From Ignelater luminosus (Eukaryota; Arthropoda; Insecta; Coleoptera; Elateridae), in NCBI GenBank assembly GCA_011009095.1, contig VTPC01089976.1, forward strand, positions 144,634-208,633: a stretch of DNA of 64,000 bases, in the 5' to 3' direction. The notes under the pieces were generated by a model. That model had not been told where the DNA came from, searched no databases, and worked only from the letters and a program-made list of their open reading frames with translations. The translations under genes were made by a program, and so were the position numbers. Positions within the stretch are counted from its first letter, which is position 1; each line of letters starts with the position of its first letter. This document shows positions 45,047 through 56,999 of this stretch, piece after piece.

Positions 45047-46661
45047 ATCTAAAACTAGAGATAGCTTTATTTTGGGAAAGTCGAAGACTCGCAACGTTAT
45101 GCCAAAGTTTAAAACTAAAAAGTATTATAAGCTCTTAGATTGAACAGCTAATATATCAAAGGGTGGAAGGGAGGGTGGAAGTCGATACGCAGCCGCTTTC
45201 TCGTGGTGACTTCTTGGTAGTATTTGCTTAATGTAAGCAAATATGAGCTAAGAGTTGCATTTTTTACTTTTAGTTACTTTATACTTAAATTGTAAAGCTT
45301 TGACGCCCGTACGGCACCGAAAAACAAGTGAATTAACATAAAAACTTTTTACTGGTAGTTTAGGCATCCAAAAAGGAAAACAAATTTCACTGTTACACAT
45401 CAAAATAATAAAATTTTATTTTTACCGTATTTAAGTTCCACCCTATTGTTCAGTACAGCAGGCGCAATAGCAATAGCACTTAGACGAGTGTGGACCGAGA
45501 TCTTGCACACGTCCGACGATGGACTGGCTTTGCAGAAATCTGAGGAAATTCTCGCAAACACGGAGTGGTTTCACTGTTCCACCCGAAACATCCCAGCGCA
45601 ACAGTGGGTGCATTTTCATGCTTTTCATATTAATGCGTTACCGGACTTCTAGTTAACAAAAAAAATTATGCATGAAAAGTATTACTGTGCAACAGTTTAT
45701 CTTATTACAGGTTGTGAATGGTTATTTCTTTTTTATTTATGAAAAAACGGAAAGCCCCTAAAAATGTTGTCCGGAACTGCTTCCGCATTCATGGAGGGAA
45801 GATAAAGCAACATGATACGATCATCAAGACGGTAGTTGTAGGTATCAAAGAAAAAGGGATAGATTGTTTAGAGGGAATATACTTATGCCAAGGATATCGT
45901 ATTCGCAGATCTTGTGTGGTATAGTAAATGCCATATTTCTCAAACATGGATATGCCAGTCTTTTTTATTGCTAATATATGATATTTTCAATAAATTCACA
46001 AACATCTTGTGGTTGTGACTTTCTGGTCACTGGATTGAAGAAACATTTCATATTGTCGCGATGATGCTTTGATTGTTCCTAGTGTAACTACAGCGGTTGG
46101 TAGCGAAAGGGTCATTTCTGAGTCTATTGTTTTTGAAGGGTCACATTTTGATCGAACGCTGTTTTACTACTCCTGGTTGTCCATGAAATGAAATTCCATC
46201 CTGTTTGTTTGACGAAGTCTGATCTGTTCATGATGATATGGGTTTTGATACACTGCACTCAAACACTTGGCTGAGCAATATTGCACAATTGTTACCAATA
46301 GTTTCAAGGGCCTTCTCTGTTTTGTTCTACCATCCTGCTTACGCACCGACCACTTGAGAATTTCCTCTCTTTCTTCGTCTAAAAAGTAAAAGTGGAGCAG
46401 TGTAATTATATTCCCATTTTTGACGAAGACGGATTACATGTAATGATGTCATCCAACAAAGTAACATGGAAGATAAAGTTCGTAGAAAGTTGAAGGTGAC
46501 AGCTTAAAATGCCTTCTCTGTACTTGTCAAGCTACGCTACTAGAAACATCAAATAGAAGAAAAGATTTAAAATAAATTTTTGAAGTCTTTATGGCGCGGA
46601 AATGGCACCTAGCGTGCAAAGTTTGATCTGAGCCTTAATCTAGAGAAAGATATACCAAGAA
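45047..46661. other. Two coding-like ORFs, otherwise nothing recognised
   Basis: ORF 45446-45652 (68 codons, beginning MFSTAGAIAIALRRVWTE) and ORF 45718-45924 (68 codons, including KRKAPKNVVRNCFRIHGGK) have balanced composition and may be further pieces of the unit to the left, but match nothing I can name. 45930-46661 looks non-coding. Confidence 0.3.
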
Positions 46662-46666
46662 GTTTT
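46662..46666. repeat. Target-site duplication GTTTT (left)
   Basis: Matches 50233-50237; directly abuts the LTR terminus TG. Confidence 0.8.
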
Positions 46667-46831
46667 TGTTTGGGGAGACTTCTTAATTATAAGAATAGTT
46701 TATTTTATAGCATTTATTATCTTACAACAACAATCTTTCATACAGCCTACAGCATACAACTCTATCGGAAATCTTGCGAGCGGGGGGAGGACAAGTGCTG
46801 TCACATTACCATGTTGCCAGCTCTCACTACA
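46667..46831 (-). repeat. 3' LTR of the Gypsy-class element
   Basis: 165 bp, about 96 percent identical to 50068-50232. Confidence 0.92.
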
Positions 46832-46842
46832 TCCCCTTCTTT
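46832..46842 (-). promoter_or_regulatory. Polypurine tract of the LTR element
   Basis: On the minus strand AAAGAAGGGGA directly precedes the 3' LTR, the position of the plus-strand DNA primer in LTR elements. Confidence 0.75.
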
Positions 46843-47299
46843 AAGATTAAGCCTTAACATAATCTTTAAACCAACTGGGAGGCTTTCTAAGTCTCTTAGC
46901 CTCAATTGATTTATTGACACATTCTGTTTCTTGTTCTTGAAAGTTTTCCACTTTTACACTAATACTATCATTATCTCGTATTACCTCTCTATTTTCTAAA
47001 TTAACATTATCATCTTGATTAACAACTGTAACATCAAGATTTTCCCGTTCTTTTTCTAGTCTCATTTGTTTGCCTTAAACTATCTGTACTAGTATCTATG
47101 AATTGAAAAAATTTGAAAAAGGTGCTGGTACTAAATGCCATCGATTTCTACGATAATTTGTATCGTCGCATTTAATTAAATAAGATCTTGCACATTTCAA
47201 TGTGGCTGGCATACCAACAACTTTCCCGTATTTTCTTAAATCTTGCACCCAAACTCTATCCCCTTCTTTTAGAATAGAAAGTTCTTTAACCTTATGTCT

Positions 47300-49434
47300 T
47301 TTATTGTATATTCTTTCTTTGTTTTTCTTTTCTTATTTCTAGTTTACAATGAAATTGTTTTTTATTGAATGACTTTTTAATATTTAATGATGGAACTGTT
47401 GTTCTAACTTTTCTACACATTAGTAGTTCTGCAAGAGAGAATCCTTGTTCTAAGGGAGCTAATCGATAAGCTAATAATCCCTCATATATATCCTCTGATT
47501 TCTTAATTAAATTTTTTGCAATTTTGACTGCTGCTTCTGCGCACCCATTTGATTGAGTATAATATGGATTACTAGTTACAAAATTAAATCCATAAGTTTT
47601 TGCAAATTCTCTAAATTTACTTCGAAATTGTGGTCCGTTATCAGTTCTAACTGTTTTTGGAATGCCAAATCGAGCAAACACTGCTTTACAATTTTGTATT
47701 ACACATTCTTCTGTTAGATAGTTTAATTGAAGTAACTCAACCTATCCCGTAAGATGAGCTATATGCACTAACAATAATTTTCTTTGTACAATCATAATGA
47801 GCTAAACATGGAGCTTTTTGTAAAAGACTTTTTATTTTGTTAAATGCAGTTTTCTGATCAATATCCCAAATGAATAATTGATTTGCCCTCAGTAAACCAT
47901 TTAATGGTTCTAATTCCCTGCTTTTATTTGGAATGTATCTACCAACAAAATTAACTAAACCTAAAAATCTTAAAAGTTCAGTTTTATTCTTTGGTTCCGT
48001 AAACTTACTTATAGTTTCAATCCTGCTAGGCTCAATACTGATTCCTTCGGTGCTAACTACATGTCCTAAGAAATTAATTTTATTTACACCAAATACGCTT
48101 TTTGATTTGTTTATAGTAATTCCATTTTCACAGTAACGTTTTAAAACTTCTCTAAGAATCTTATCATGTTCCTCATTATCCTTTCCAAATACTAAAACAT
48201 CATCTACATGAAAAAGTACATTGGTAATTCCCTCTAATGTTTGAGCTATTCTTTTACTATAATACTCTGGTGCACTATTTAATCCAAAAGGACATCTTTT
48301 GTACATAAATCGCCCAAATGGTGTTATAAAAGTTGTTAAAGGTTTACTATCTTCAGTTAATTTTACTTGATAAAATCCTGAATTTGCATCTATCTTACTA
48401 AAGACTTTTGCACCTTTCAGTTGGGACAATGTATATTCAACTTTATGTATTGGAAACACTGGTCGATCTACAAACTTATTTAATTCAGTGAAATCTCCAC
48501 AAATTACCTTGTCACCTTTCGCAACAATTACCATAAGAGCACAAAACTTGGTAGGAAAATCTACCGGTTCTATTACATCTAATTTTATCATTCTATCCAA
48601 TTCTGCTTTAACTTTGTTTAGAAGTGGAATAGGTACAATTCTAGGAGTTGTGAGTGCACGAGGTTTAGCATTTTCATTTACTTTGATCTCCATTTCTCCT
48701 TTAATTTTACCTAATTCCTTAAATACTTCTGGAAATTCTTTTTCTATTTGCACACTACCTACTATTTTAAGAATTTGTAGTTGTTTAATGGCATCGCACC
48801 CTAGAATTGGGTTTAACAAGTTATTTATAAAATATACATTTATAAATTTGCTTATTCTATTATAACATAGCTTCAATCTTGTGTAGCCCACTACTTCCAA
48901 TTCATGACCATCTGGTCCACAAGCTTTTCGAATTGACTTACTTAGCTTAATATGAGGTTTTAATTCACTAGTACTGATACAAGTAATTTCAGATCCTGTA
49001 TCTACTAAAAATTCTAAGTTTTTATTTAATTCTGCTACTTCTATATCTACTTTAAATTGAGAATTATTCTGAAAACCTATTCTATTTACAATTAAACCAC
49101 TAGCTTGTTCTTCTACAACCTGTGTAACAAAGTTGACTTTACTTTTACAGACTTTCTCAAAATGCCCTAATCTTTTACAATTATGACAAACAGCATTCTT
49201 AGCTTTACATTGACTTTTGGGATGTCTGTAAAAATATCCACAATACTCACAGTTCTTTTGATTGTGTAATCGTTTTCCTTGGGGTGAACCTGACTTTGGT
49301 CGACCTGGTTCGTGCTTTTCAGACGACCTCTGTGTGACTTTTGTTTGTCTTCTTCCTTCGGTTGTACACTGTTGATTTCTTTTGAACTTCTTATCTGCCG
49401 GGACTCTTTGTTTTGCATTTCCCCTCGCCTGCAC
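47300..49434 (-). pseudogene. pol region of the Gypsy-class element
   Basis: In element order: a zinc-knuckle pair (CHNCKRLGHFEKVC), an aspartic protease (LVDTGSEITCIS), a Gypsy reverse transcriptase with FHVDDVLVFG in place of YxDD and CPFGLNSAPEYYSKRI, the start of an RNase H domain, and an integrase part with VRTDNGPQFRS and then QSNGCAEAAV. Protease to integrase in this order (integrase last) is Ty3/Gypsy. It overlaps the gag region in another frame, as gag-pol of such elements often does. It is part of a broken fossil copy. Confidence 0.9.
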
Positions 49435-49970
49435 ATTTGCACAGCTTGTTGCAGTGTTAGTTCACTTTTCATTTGCATTTGTTCACTTAGTCTTGCATCT
49501 GCCATTCCAATTACTATACGATCCCGTATCAGTTCTTCTTTTATTTGTCCTGGTTTCATTTGTCCGTATTCACATGATTCTGCCAATTTATGAAGGGCTG
49601 TAATGAAACTTTCTGCGGTTTCACCAGGTTGCTGAATTCGAGCATTAAATTTGTATCTTTCAAATACAACATTTACTCTCGGTTTAAAATGTTTGTCGAA
49701 AGCAGCTACTAACTTTTCATACGACCATTTTACATTTTCTCCGTTCTCTTCGGTTTGTTTGAAGGTCAAGAAAATGTCATCCGCCTTTTCTCCCATCAAA
49801 TACAACATTAAGTCAATTTTATCTTCGTCGGACTTCTTCGTTTGTTGACTTAGCTTCAAATACCTTTCGAATCTTAGTTTCCATTTAAAGCATGCATTCG
49901 GATCCTGGAAATCTAATTTTTCCGGTGCTTTAAGGTTATTCAGCACAACTACTTCTGATGCTTCCGCCAT
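49167..49970 (-). pseudogene. gag region of the Gypsy-class element
   Basis: Starts MAEASEVVVLNNLKAPEKLD and includes FKWKLRFERYLKLSQQ, LMLYLMGEKADDIFLTF and PGETAESFITALHKLAESC. These are blocks of the gag capsid-like domain of insect Gypsy elements, which package element RNA. It lies just after the primer-binding site and overlaps the pol region. Confidence 0.88.
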
Positions 49971-50049
49971 GTTTCTTCTTTTTTTTTCGTACTCGTTTCT
50001 TTTTCGTTTGTTGATTTACATTTACCGGTATTTCGTTTATTTTAATGTC

Positions 50050-50067
50050 GTTTTCCCGCTGCCACCA
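50050..50067 (-). promoter_or_regulatory. Primer-binding site of the LTR element
   Basis: On the minus strand TGGTGGCAGCGGGAAAAC directly follows the 5' LTR. The TGG start is the usual complement of a tRNA 3' end; which tRNA is not assigned. Confidence 0.65.
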
Positions 50068-50232
50068 TGTTTGGGGAGGCTTCTTAATTATAACAATAGT
50101 TTATTTTATAGCATTTATTATCTTACAACAACAATCTTTCATACAGCCTACAGCATACAACTCTATCGGACATCTTGCGAGCGGCGAGAGGGCAAGTGCT
50201 GTCACATTACCATGTTGCCAGCTCTCACTACA
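50068..50232 (-). repeat. 5' LTR of the Gypsy-class element
   Basis: 165 bp; partner of 46667-46831; followed by GTTTT at 50233-50237. Confidence 0.92.
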
Positions 50233-50237
50233 GTTTT

Positions 50238-53155
50238 GACCAGAGTACTGATATTATTACACTACTGACACTAATAAATCCAAAAACTAACCTGTTATAG
50301 AAGAGGAAAAGGGATATGATATGAACTACCACAAAAACAGAAAGTTTTGAAACCGCCAGGACAGATTTTAAGCATTGTCTACATTCTTTTAGAAATAAAA
50401 CAAACATAAATGTTACTTTAAGATACTCTGATAAAATAATACTAGATAAATTATGCAAAGTTGAAACTGTACACTTCACTTTTGTCAGTCTCCATACTTT
50501 TTCTATAACTGGAAGTAACTCAGATTTGAAGGTTTTTTATTCATTGAGTTCTACTTCTTTTCGTTTAAATGTATGGAATTTTCCAGTTTTTTTGTTAGTT
50601 TCATTGAACTGAAAGTAAACTTGCATTGCTTCTTTTTTTCTTTGTTGAAAAACTAGCTCGATTCGTTCGAGATCATAAACATAAATATGTGCTTCGAATT
50701 CTTGAATAAGTAGACGATTTGCAGTAGAGTAGCATAACAGAATGAGTGTCTAATGACTTACCTATCATACATATATGTAAAACTAGACTTTAAATGCGAA
50801 TTGAAAACTGCAGTGCGCATTTGACTTCATTAGCTAGAAGGTTAATCGAATTAGACACGTAACATAAATTGTACGTCAAGTATTAATGTGGGTGATGCAG
50901 ATAAAAAAGATAAGGAAAGTTTGACGATTTATCATTGTATGTTACTCCAATCACCTTTTTGATTATCATTCTAAAATTTTATTCTTCATTTAATAATCTA
51001 AGCTGTTACATTGCGTTTTCATCAAACCGACCTTGTTCGCACTTAAAGAATTATATTTCACGTTGTTTGTACAATTTCCATTTTCATTTTGCCGCATTCG
51101 CTATGGAATATAAAACGGGAATGTTTATTTTTCTATCGAGAAACTTATGTTAAGAGGAAGTATTTAGTTTAAACAGATTGTTGTAAATTAAATGTGAAAT
51201 GTTTACGTTGAATTAAACTTGAATATCTACTCGAGTGTTTTGCATATTCATTCACTGTTAATAAATACTCGTTACTATTGTACAGTTATCTGCCACTAAT
51301 TAGTTTTACTTTGAATAAAGAGTGACAGAACTTGCCATTTCAAGTAGATAAATGAAACTAGGAATATGTGTAAAAGATTTCAATTAAAATATAGATCAAT
51401 AGAAAATAGTTGAAGTTACCTACTTTGCTTAATTTATTGAACATCGGAAACAATTGCCTAGTCAGCTTGAACTTGATCCACATAATTTCTAGAGTAATTT
51501 GGAGATTGGAATTTTGATTTACTTTTATTGAACAAGTGGGTATTGAAACTTATTGTTAAGGAATTGTTTAAAGAAAATAATTGAAATGTACCAGTTCAAG
51601 ACTTACAAGAATCTAGTTTTCGCACTTTTAAACTGCGTTGACCAGAACTACATCAAACTTTTCGAGTTGCTAAGATTTGACCAGGTTTGTCCCATTATAG
51701 TCATTTTTCTTGATGAGTATTTAAAAGTTCAACATTATGATTTGCTTTTGACTTCCAGAATCTTTGAGATACTGTCGCATAAATTCCAAAATCTCACGTT
51801 AACAGTGAGATTTTGCAAATACTGTTTGAAGTGGAAACACTCAAGTTCATAGAACTGACTGAATAAGTGATCGAATCAAACATGGCCATTAGCATCTACC
51901 CTACGTAACGCTTAACGAAAAGTAGAGATATAGTTTAAAATGTGTTATGATGTTTTCAAGCTTTTGGGTAAGATTGGTTTTTAGGGTTCTGCCAAAACTT
52001 TTAGCGAATAATTTAAAACATTTTGATCGGTTTAAAACCCAAAAAGAGCCCAATAACTAACAATAATTAGAAGTTTACGAGTAGCACCATCGGAAAAAAG
52101 TTGGAAAATATCACTGCAAAGAAGAATAGTTAATATGATATGTTAATATCCGAAAGAGTCTAGTTGAGAAAGCTCTAAATCCATTCATCTCAAACCTTTC
52201 GGTAACTCCAGAGGTCAGTGGAGTTAATAAAGTGAAAACAAATGTTCAAATTTTATGAACTGGAAGAAATTTAGTTGGAAGATTTTCTCGAGGTATCAAA
52301 ACATTGCTAACCTATTACATAATCTTAGTTTAAGTGTACACATTAGAGGAGGTCGAATCTTCAATTTTGGGGGTTTGTAAATCAGAAAGCAGAACAGTTA
52401 CACAATCGAAACTTCCACTTTTGGGCCTGATAAGTGAGAAGGCGCATTTTTCATATTTTCTACTTATGGAAGATCAAAAAGATGGGCAAATATAATTGTC
52501 TAACTTTCTGCACATAAAAACGTATAATCATTAGAAGGTGGGAAGCAAACGGGAGCGAGTAAAGTAAGTCAAAAGTCAAAATTCTAAGAATTCATCTATG
52601 CAACATCTCCAACGGTCCGTGTCTACACTATACAACTAATAGCGTCAGTAACAGCATTATAGTTTAGTTATTGCATAACAAGTTTTTTACGAGAAAGTTA
52701 TGTAATGTCATAGCGTTTACCAAAGTTTTTCGCAAACATTCTAACCTCACAAGAATAAAGAATATTACTAAGATAACGTGGACGTAGCATTGCAGAGAGC
52801 ACAAGTCTAAAGTAGCTAATGCTTCAGGCCTTAAGATATCTTGTTTTGTCGAGACACTTCCACTCACAAGAATGAAGAGTACACTTATGGGTTGGTGCAT
52901 GCTATTGAGATGTTTCTTCATTTACCTTGTACGTCAGATACACCTCAGGCTGTGATAATGCTCCATTGTTATTAATGGTTTATTTACAACGCCATACAGG
53001 CATTTTCACAACTTTGTTGGTTTTTTAACTGTTCAAGTTTCATGATCATGACAAGCTTTTGTTTAATATGTCATAAATTATTTTCTAAAATATTTTACTT
53101 TCTACTGTGTCAAGACTCAGATAAAAAGAAATTTTGTTTTTATTATTTATTTCTC
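50238..53155. other. No gene recognised
   Basis: AT-rich. ORFs of 72-99 codons (50935-51153, 51553-51852 plus; 52664-52921 minus) have no recognised motifs. Confidence 0.35.
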
Positions 53156-53352
53156 TGCATACGTTACATGTAACGCGTTACTTGTAATTAATTACATTTT
53201 TCAGTAACGCTAGAGGTAACGCGTTAAGGCTCCCACAGACCGACACGAAATATTCGCAGCGGTAGCGGAACGAAGTTTTCGCGTTTGCTGCGGTAACGTA
53301 AAATCGCGTGGATATTCACACCGATGCATCTTAGTCGCAACCTTTGTGGACA

Positions 53353-53424
53353 ATGTACTCATCATCGGATGAAGAAGAAGCACTTGTGTTACTTATCTTA
53401 GAAGCGGAAGAAAACACCAGCTAA
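53353..53424 (+). pseudogene. Harbinger transposase N-terminal stub
   Basis: The 23-codon frame MYSSSDEEEALVLLILEAEE, then NTS and a stop, resembles the acidic start (SSDEEE followed by a Leu-rich helix) of insect Harbinger transposases. The DDE nuclease domain is absent. Confidence 0.55.
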
Positions 53425-53486
53425 GCATTTTGTTCCAGTACAACATAAAAAATGTTTTATTTTTTATTTTTCTCAAGATATTCTCT

Positions 53487-53609
53487 TTAGGAAGAAAAGG
53501 AAATGAGTCCTAGAAAGCTTAACCTTATAATTTTATAATCTTTGTACGGTAAGTCGTACAAAACAGGATCATTTCGGACAATTTCTATTAACTTTTCTGT
53601 TTTTGCCAT
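53487..53609 (-). pseudogene. MADF-domain protein N-terminal stub of the Harbinger element
   Basis: From the ATG at 53609 (minus strand) the frame reads MAKTEKLIEIVRNDPVLYDL and continues PYKDYKI. This is the first helix and loop of a MADF/Myb-like DNA-binding domain (LIxxVxxxPxLYDxxxxDYK). Harbinger elements encode such a DNA-binding partner next to the transposase. After DYKI the frame loses the family pattern (no Trp-rich continuation) and ends within about 15 codons. Confidence 0.7.
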
Positions 53610-54262
53610 TATTTTCAGCTCGCGAAATGAGCACGGTGGCGATAAAAACGCGTCCAACAGCGAAATGAAATCGCCGGCGTATAAAACGTTGCACAAACGT
53701 CGCATCGTCGTAACGGTACAATGCCGTGCAGGTTTGAACCTATACGTAAATTGCCACGTACTTAAACTGCTGCGAATTTATCGATGCGAAATATTCACAG
53801 CGGCAGCGATTACTTCGCGTCGGTCTTTGGGATCCTTTACTTTATAAAGACATAGTAAAGTAATTGTAACTAATTACAAAGAGGGTGTAACGATAACGAT
53901 TTCAGGTCGTTACCTTCTGCGTTACTTGAATAATCGATTTTCAAATTTAGTTTTGATGATGTTCAGAAAATACATGTTTTCATGTTGTGTAATTCTAAGA
54001 GTTGTACGGTACAAAGAAAAATTAATTAAAACCACCTTGAATTTTGATGGGCTCTGGACACTTTTTCTTTATTTTCCTTATAGAATCAAAGTGACTGACA
54101 GTAACGGTAAAGTAACTTAGTTACATATTTGCAGAAACTGTAATGGTAACTAATTACTTTGTAAGCCCAAGTAACTGTAATTGTGACTAATTACATTTTT
54201 TGACAAGATAGCTGTAACTGTAACTAATTACTTTTTAAAAGTAACTTTCCAATGTCTGGGAA

Positions 54263-56955
54263 ATGCTCAGCAAAAGAAACCATTTCCAAATAATGTTTCG
54301 AGTGTTCTGCATTCAGTGGCAATAGAAAGAGGTAAACAGAGAGAACTTGGTATTAAATACGCAGATGTACAAACTTAGTTTGCAAAAGGTATTGAATAGT
54401 TTCTTCATATTTCAAAAGATTTTGTAGAATGTACTTTACTCGCTCTGACTGCTGATAGGTAAAGAGGTCAAATGCTACTGATTTGCTAAGATTTAAGAAC
54501 CAGGAACAATGCTCTCCCGATTATGATCAGTCATATCAGGTCAAAGATCATAAATTATAATCTTAGGCAGTTTTCAACAATCCACAGTCTCTGATTAATC
54601 TCACATCAAAGATGACTATGTATTTTTTCCCATAACCTTTGTTTGGCCTAATCCTCCAGTTTCTCATTGCTTTGATAAAGAGTAAAAAATTGTTATTTGA
54701 TTAGCTAATTTTTATGGTAAGTGTGGCAATAACAAGGTTATCTATTCAATAACGTCAAAAAACGTCACAGTTGGAAGTTTTTGTGAAAATCTTCTATCAT
54801 GAGTTGGGGTGGGCTATCATAGGCTCAAGCGAACCTGTTGTTAATTTTCTTTAAATTTGTGAGTTGATTGTCATAATATTTTTACAAGTTTGATCGGGGT
54901 TTTCAAACATTTTTGCTCGACTTTGTTCGATAACTTTGATTAGAATCATTGCGACTCGTTTTTATTGAACTCGTTGCGACTCACTGTTCCTTCGTCTTAT
55001 TGATTCCTAAATTCCATGTTACTTATTTAGTCTGTTGAATCAACTCCAACTGATCGTGCTCCCGATCTCTGTTTAAACAAAACGAACAAGCAAAACTGTT
55101 TAGAAAGGTGAAGGAGTTAAATATCTTTTTCCTATTCGTGCTACGTTTGAGCAAGCTTTACTAGGTAATTCTAACGCGCCTTGCTGGAAGATACTGATCT
55201 AAAGGTAACAACGGAAATAAACTCGAGTCAAACTAGGCCGAATTGAATGATAAGGTAGATTCTATTTGGTAACCAAGAAATGTCGACAAAGACAAATCAA
55301 GTTGAGACACTTCAGTTCTACCAAATCAACTATGTGCAGTGTTTTTCATTCTCATCCCGTCGATCAAATTTTTGTGAATTTGTCAGCCTTCAATTGGTCT
55401 TAAAGACCAAAGAATGTTTCATTATTTGTGGGCAGCATTTCTTATCGTTGCATCGATTCAACTCTCTTAGTTGGTATGTATCTGAAAAAAACTAGAATAG
55501 AAAGCAACATTCGGTGTCAGCTGTCAAGCGAACTTTTTGAAGATATCTGTAATTCCTTTGGGAGCTGTGCTTCCTATACTGAAAAATCCTCGAATGAGAT
55601 CTTTTTAACATGCTTGATATTATTTAATCTAAGTATGCTAATTTCCTTGTATGAGAATTTTTGTTCTGTATAACGCCGCAATCATGTTTTGGCCTTCAAG
55701 GCAAAAGCCTACAACCTATATTCTGTCATTTTTAACAGCTCTGTTAAATTCTAACATGTTAAAGTACCAGAATAAAAATTTTATCTTGTACAATTCCGTT
55801 AATTATCTTCTCTTATTAGATTCTTAGCTGTTTTGTAGAAATAATGTTCATCCTGTAATATGCAAAACTAAATGTCAAATAAGTTCATATACTAAAATAG
55901 AAAAGAATTGCCTTTATGTAATTCACAACATGGCACAATGACTCACATATTTTAAAACTATTTGTGATTCTAAGCAAGCATTAGAATTTTTAAAATAACA
56001 TTAATCTATGTATAGAAAAATAATAAGTACTTTAATGCAACTTATCTGAAAGCAATAAATCAACCTGATTATAAATATCTTCGGCAAGTCTATTCTGATA
56101 ATTTAAGATTTAATCATTTTGGGTTTAATTGATTAATATCTCATTTCCGGTGTTTTCTAATATTGCCGAATAGTGAATCCTCACAATATTACTATATACT
56201 CGTACCTGGTATTTCTCTTTTTTTCAATTTTTTTTGAGAAGGGTGCCTACTCTAAAATTATGATTTTGTTTTCACTAATGAAATAAATCTTTAGTTTAAA
56301 ACCAAAAGAAAAATAAAATTTCCTGTTGCCTTTTTTAATTTTATTTTCTTGCATCAAAACGGTAGCAGTAACAAGAACTGCACACGTAAATATTTAATTA
56401 TAAAAAATCTGTTTTACCTGCTGTTTAAAAGAACACTTAACCAATCAGCCTTTTTTCATTATTGGGTGGAATTCTTTCTTATACACCCATAATAATCATC
56501 TATAACTGTTGAAATTTCTTCCTATAGTGTATTTTTTGGAATGCCTTAAATAAGTGTTTAATGTTTATTACGCTTTTAGTTTATTAGTCTTATTGTTTTA
56601 ATTTTATTACCGTCTTTCCCACAGAAGCATTTTTGAAATAATTAGTTTAATTGTTAAGCTGCTGCTGAAAAAATTATAAACTTGAATTTCCTATAATTTG
56701 AAATACAACTTTTTGTACAAAAGAAATAAATAATACTATTTGTGCAATTATCTAGTACAGAACTAATTAAATTCTTTTTTATTGTTTTGAAAGACTTTTT
56801 GTACCTGAAGCTCTTTGGGAATAACTAACAAATAATGCTTTTTATACCTTAAAAATCTAATTCTAAAATTACATTACGTAAATCTTCTAACTGTATTGGA
56901 TTACATACTAATTGTGCAAGTAAAGATTAAGGTGAGGAGAATCTTTAAAAGATGA
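54263..56955. other. No gene recognised
   Basis: AT-rich stretch; ORFs near 55280-55673 show no motif. Confidence 0.35.
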
Positions 56956-56999
56956 CTGGTAATAATGCTTCTTTTTCACTTACAACAGGAATTTATCTA

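Larger units (their letters stand above)
46667..50232 (-). mobile_element. Gypsy-class (Metaviridae) LTR retrotransposon, 3.57 kb, broken
   Basis: Two 165-bp direct repeats (46667-46831 and 50068-50232) start TGTTTGGGGAG and end ACTACA. They are flanked by the 5-bp target duplication GTTTT (46662-46666 and 50233-50237). Between them, on the minus strand, lie a gag region, a protease and reverse transcriptase region, and an integrase region. The LTRs differ at about 6 of 165 sites by my count (3-4 percent), so the insertion is fairly recent. At 3.6 kb it is shorter than an intact Gypsy element. It looks broken, with roughly two or three breaks. The short LTRs and gag type resemble the K02A2.6-like Gypsy group often annotated in insects. 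Confidence 0.93.
53227..53836. mobile_element. PIF/Harbinger deletion derivative, 610 bp, TTA target duplication
   Basis: The left end AGGCTCCCACAGACCGAC pairs with the reverse complement of the right end AGGATCCCAAAGACCGAC. Further in, both ends share CGAAATATTCRCAGCGG-type words. TTA flanks both ends (53224-53226 and 53837-53839), the Harbinger signature. Inside are the N-terminal parts of two convergent genes: a transposase-like start on the plus strand and a MADF-type start on the minus strand. The middle and C-terminal parts of both are missing, so this arose by internal deletion and would need proteins supplied in trans. Confidence 0.85.
53160..54262. mobile_element. Repeat element made of GTAAC / TAATTAC palindromic motifs, carrying a nested Harbinger
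   Basis: The left part 53160-53226 and the right part 53837-54262 are dense in GTAACGCGTTAC, TAACTAATTAC, GTAACTGTAAC and related palindromes, spaced 20-50 bp apart. The right end reads GTAACTTTCCAATGTCTGGG. Elements of this look occur in many animal genomes as non-autonomous DNA transposons with subterminal repeats; I cannot name the family. The two parts are separated by a 610-bp Harbinger derivative whose TTA duplication lies in a GTAACGCGTTAC word, so the element was present first. No coding capacity was seen in the right part. Confidence 0.6.

Noticed and set aside
48488-48865. 125-codon plus-strand ORF inside the LTR element
   Set aside because: It is the antisense shadow of the conserved protease and reverse transcriptase region.
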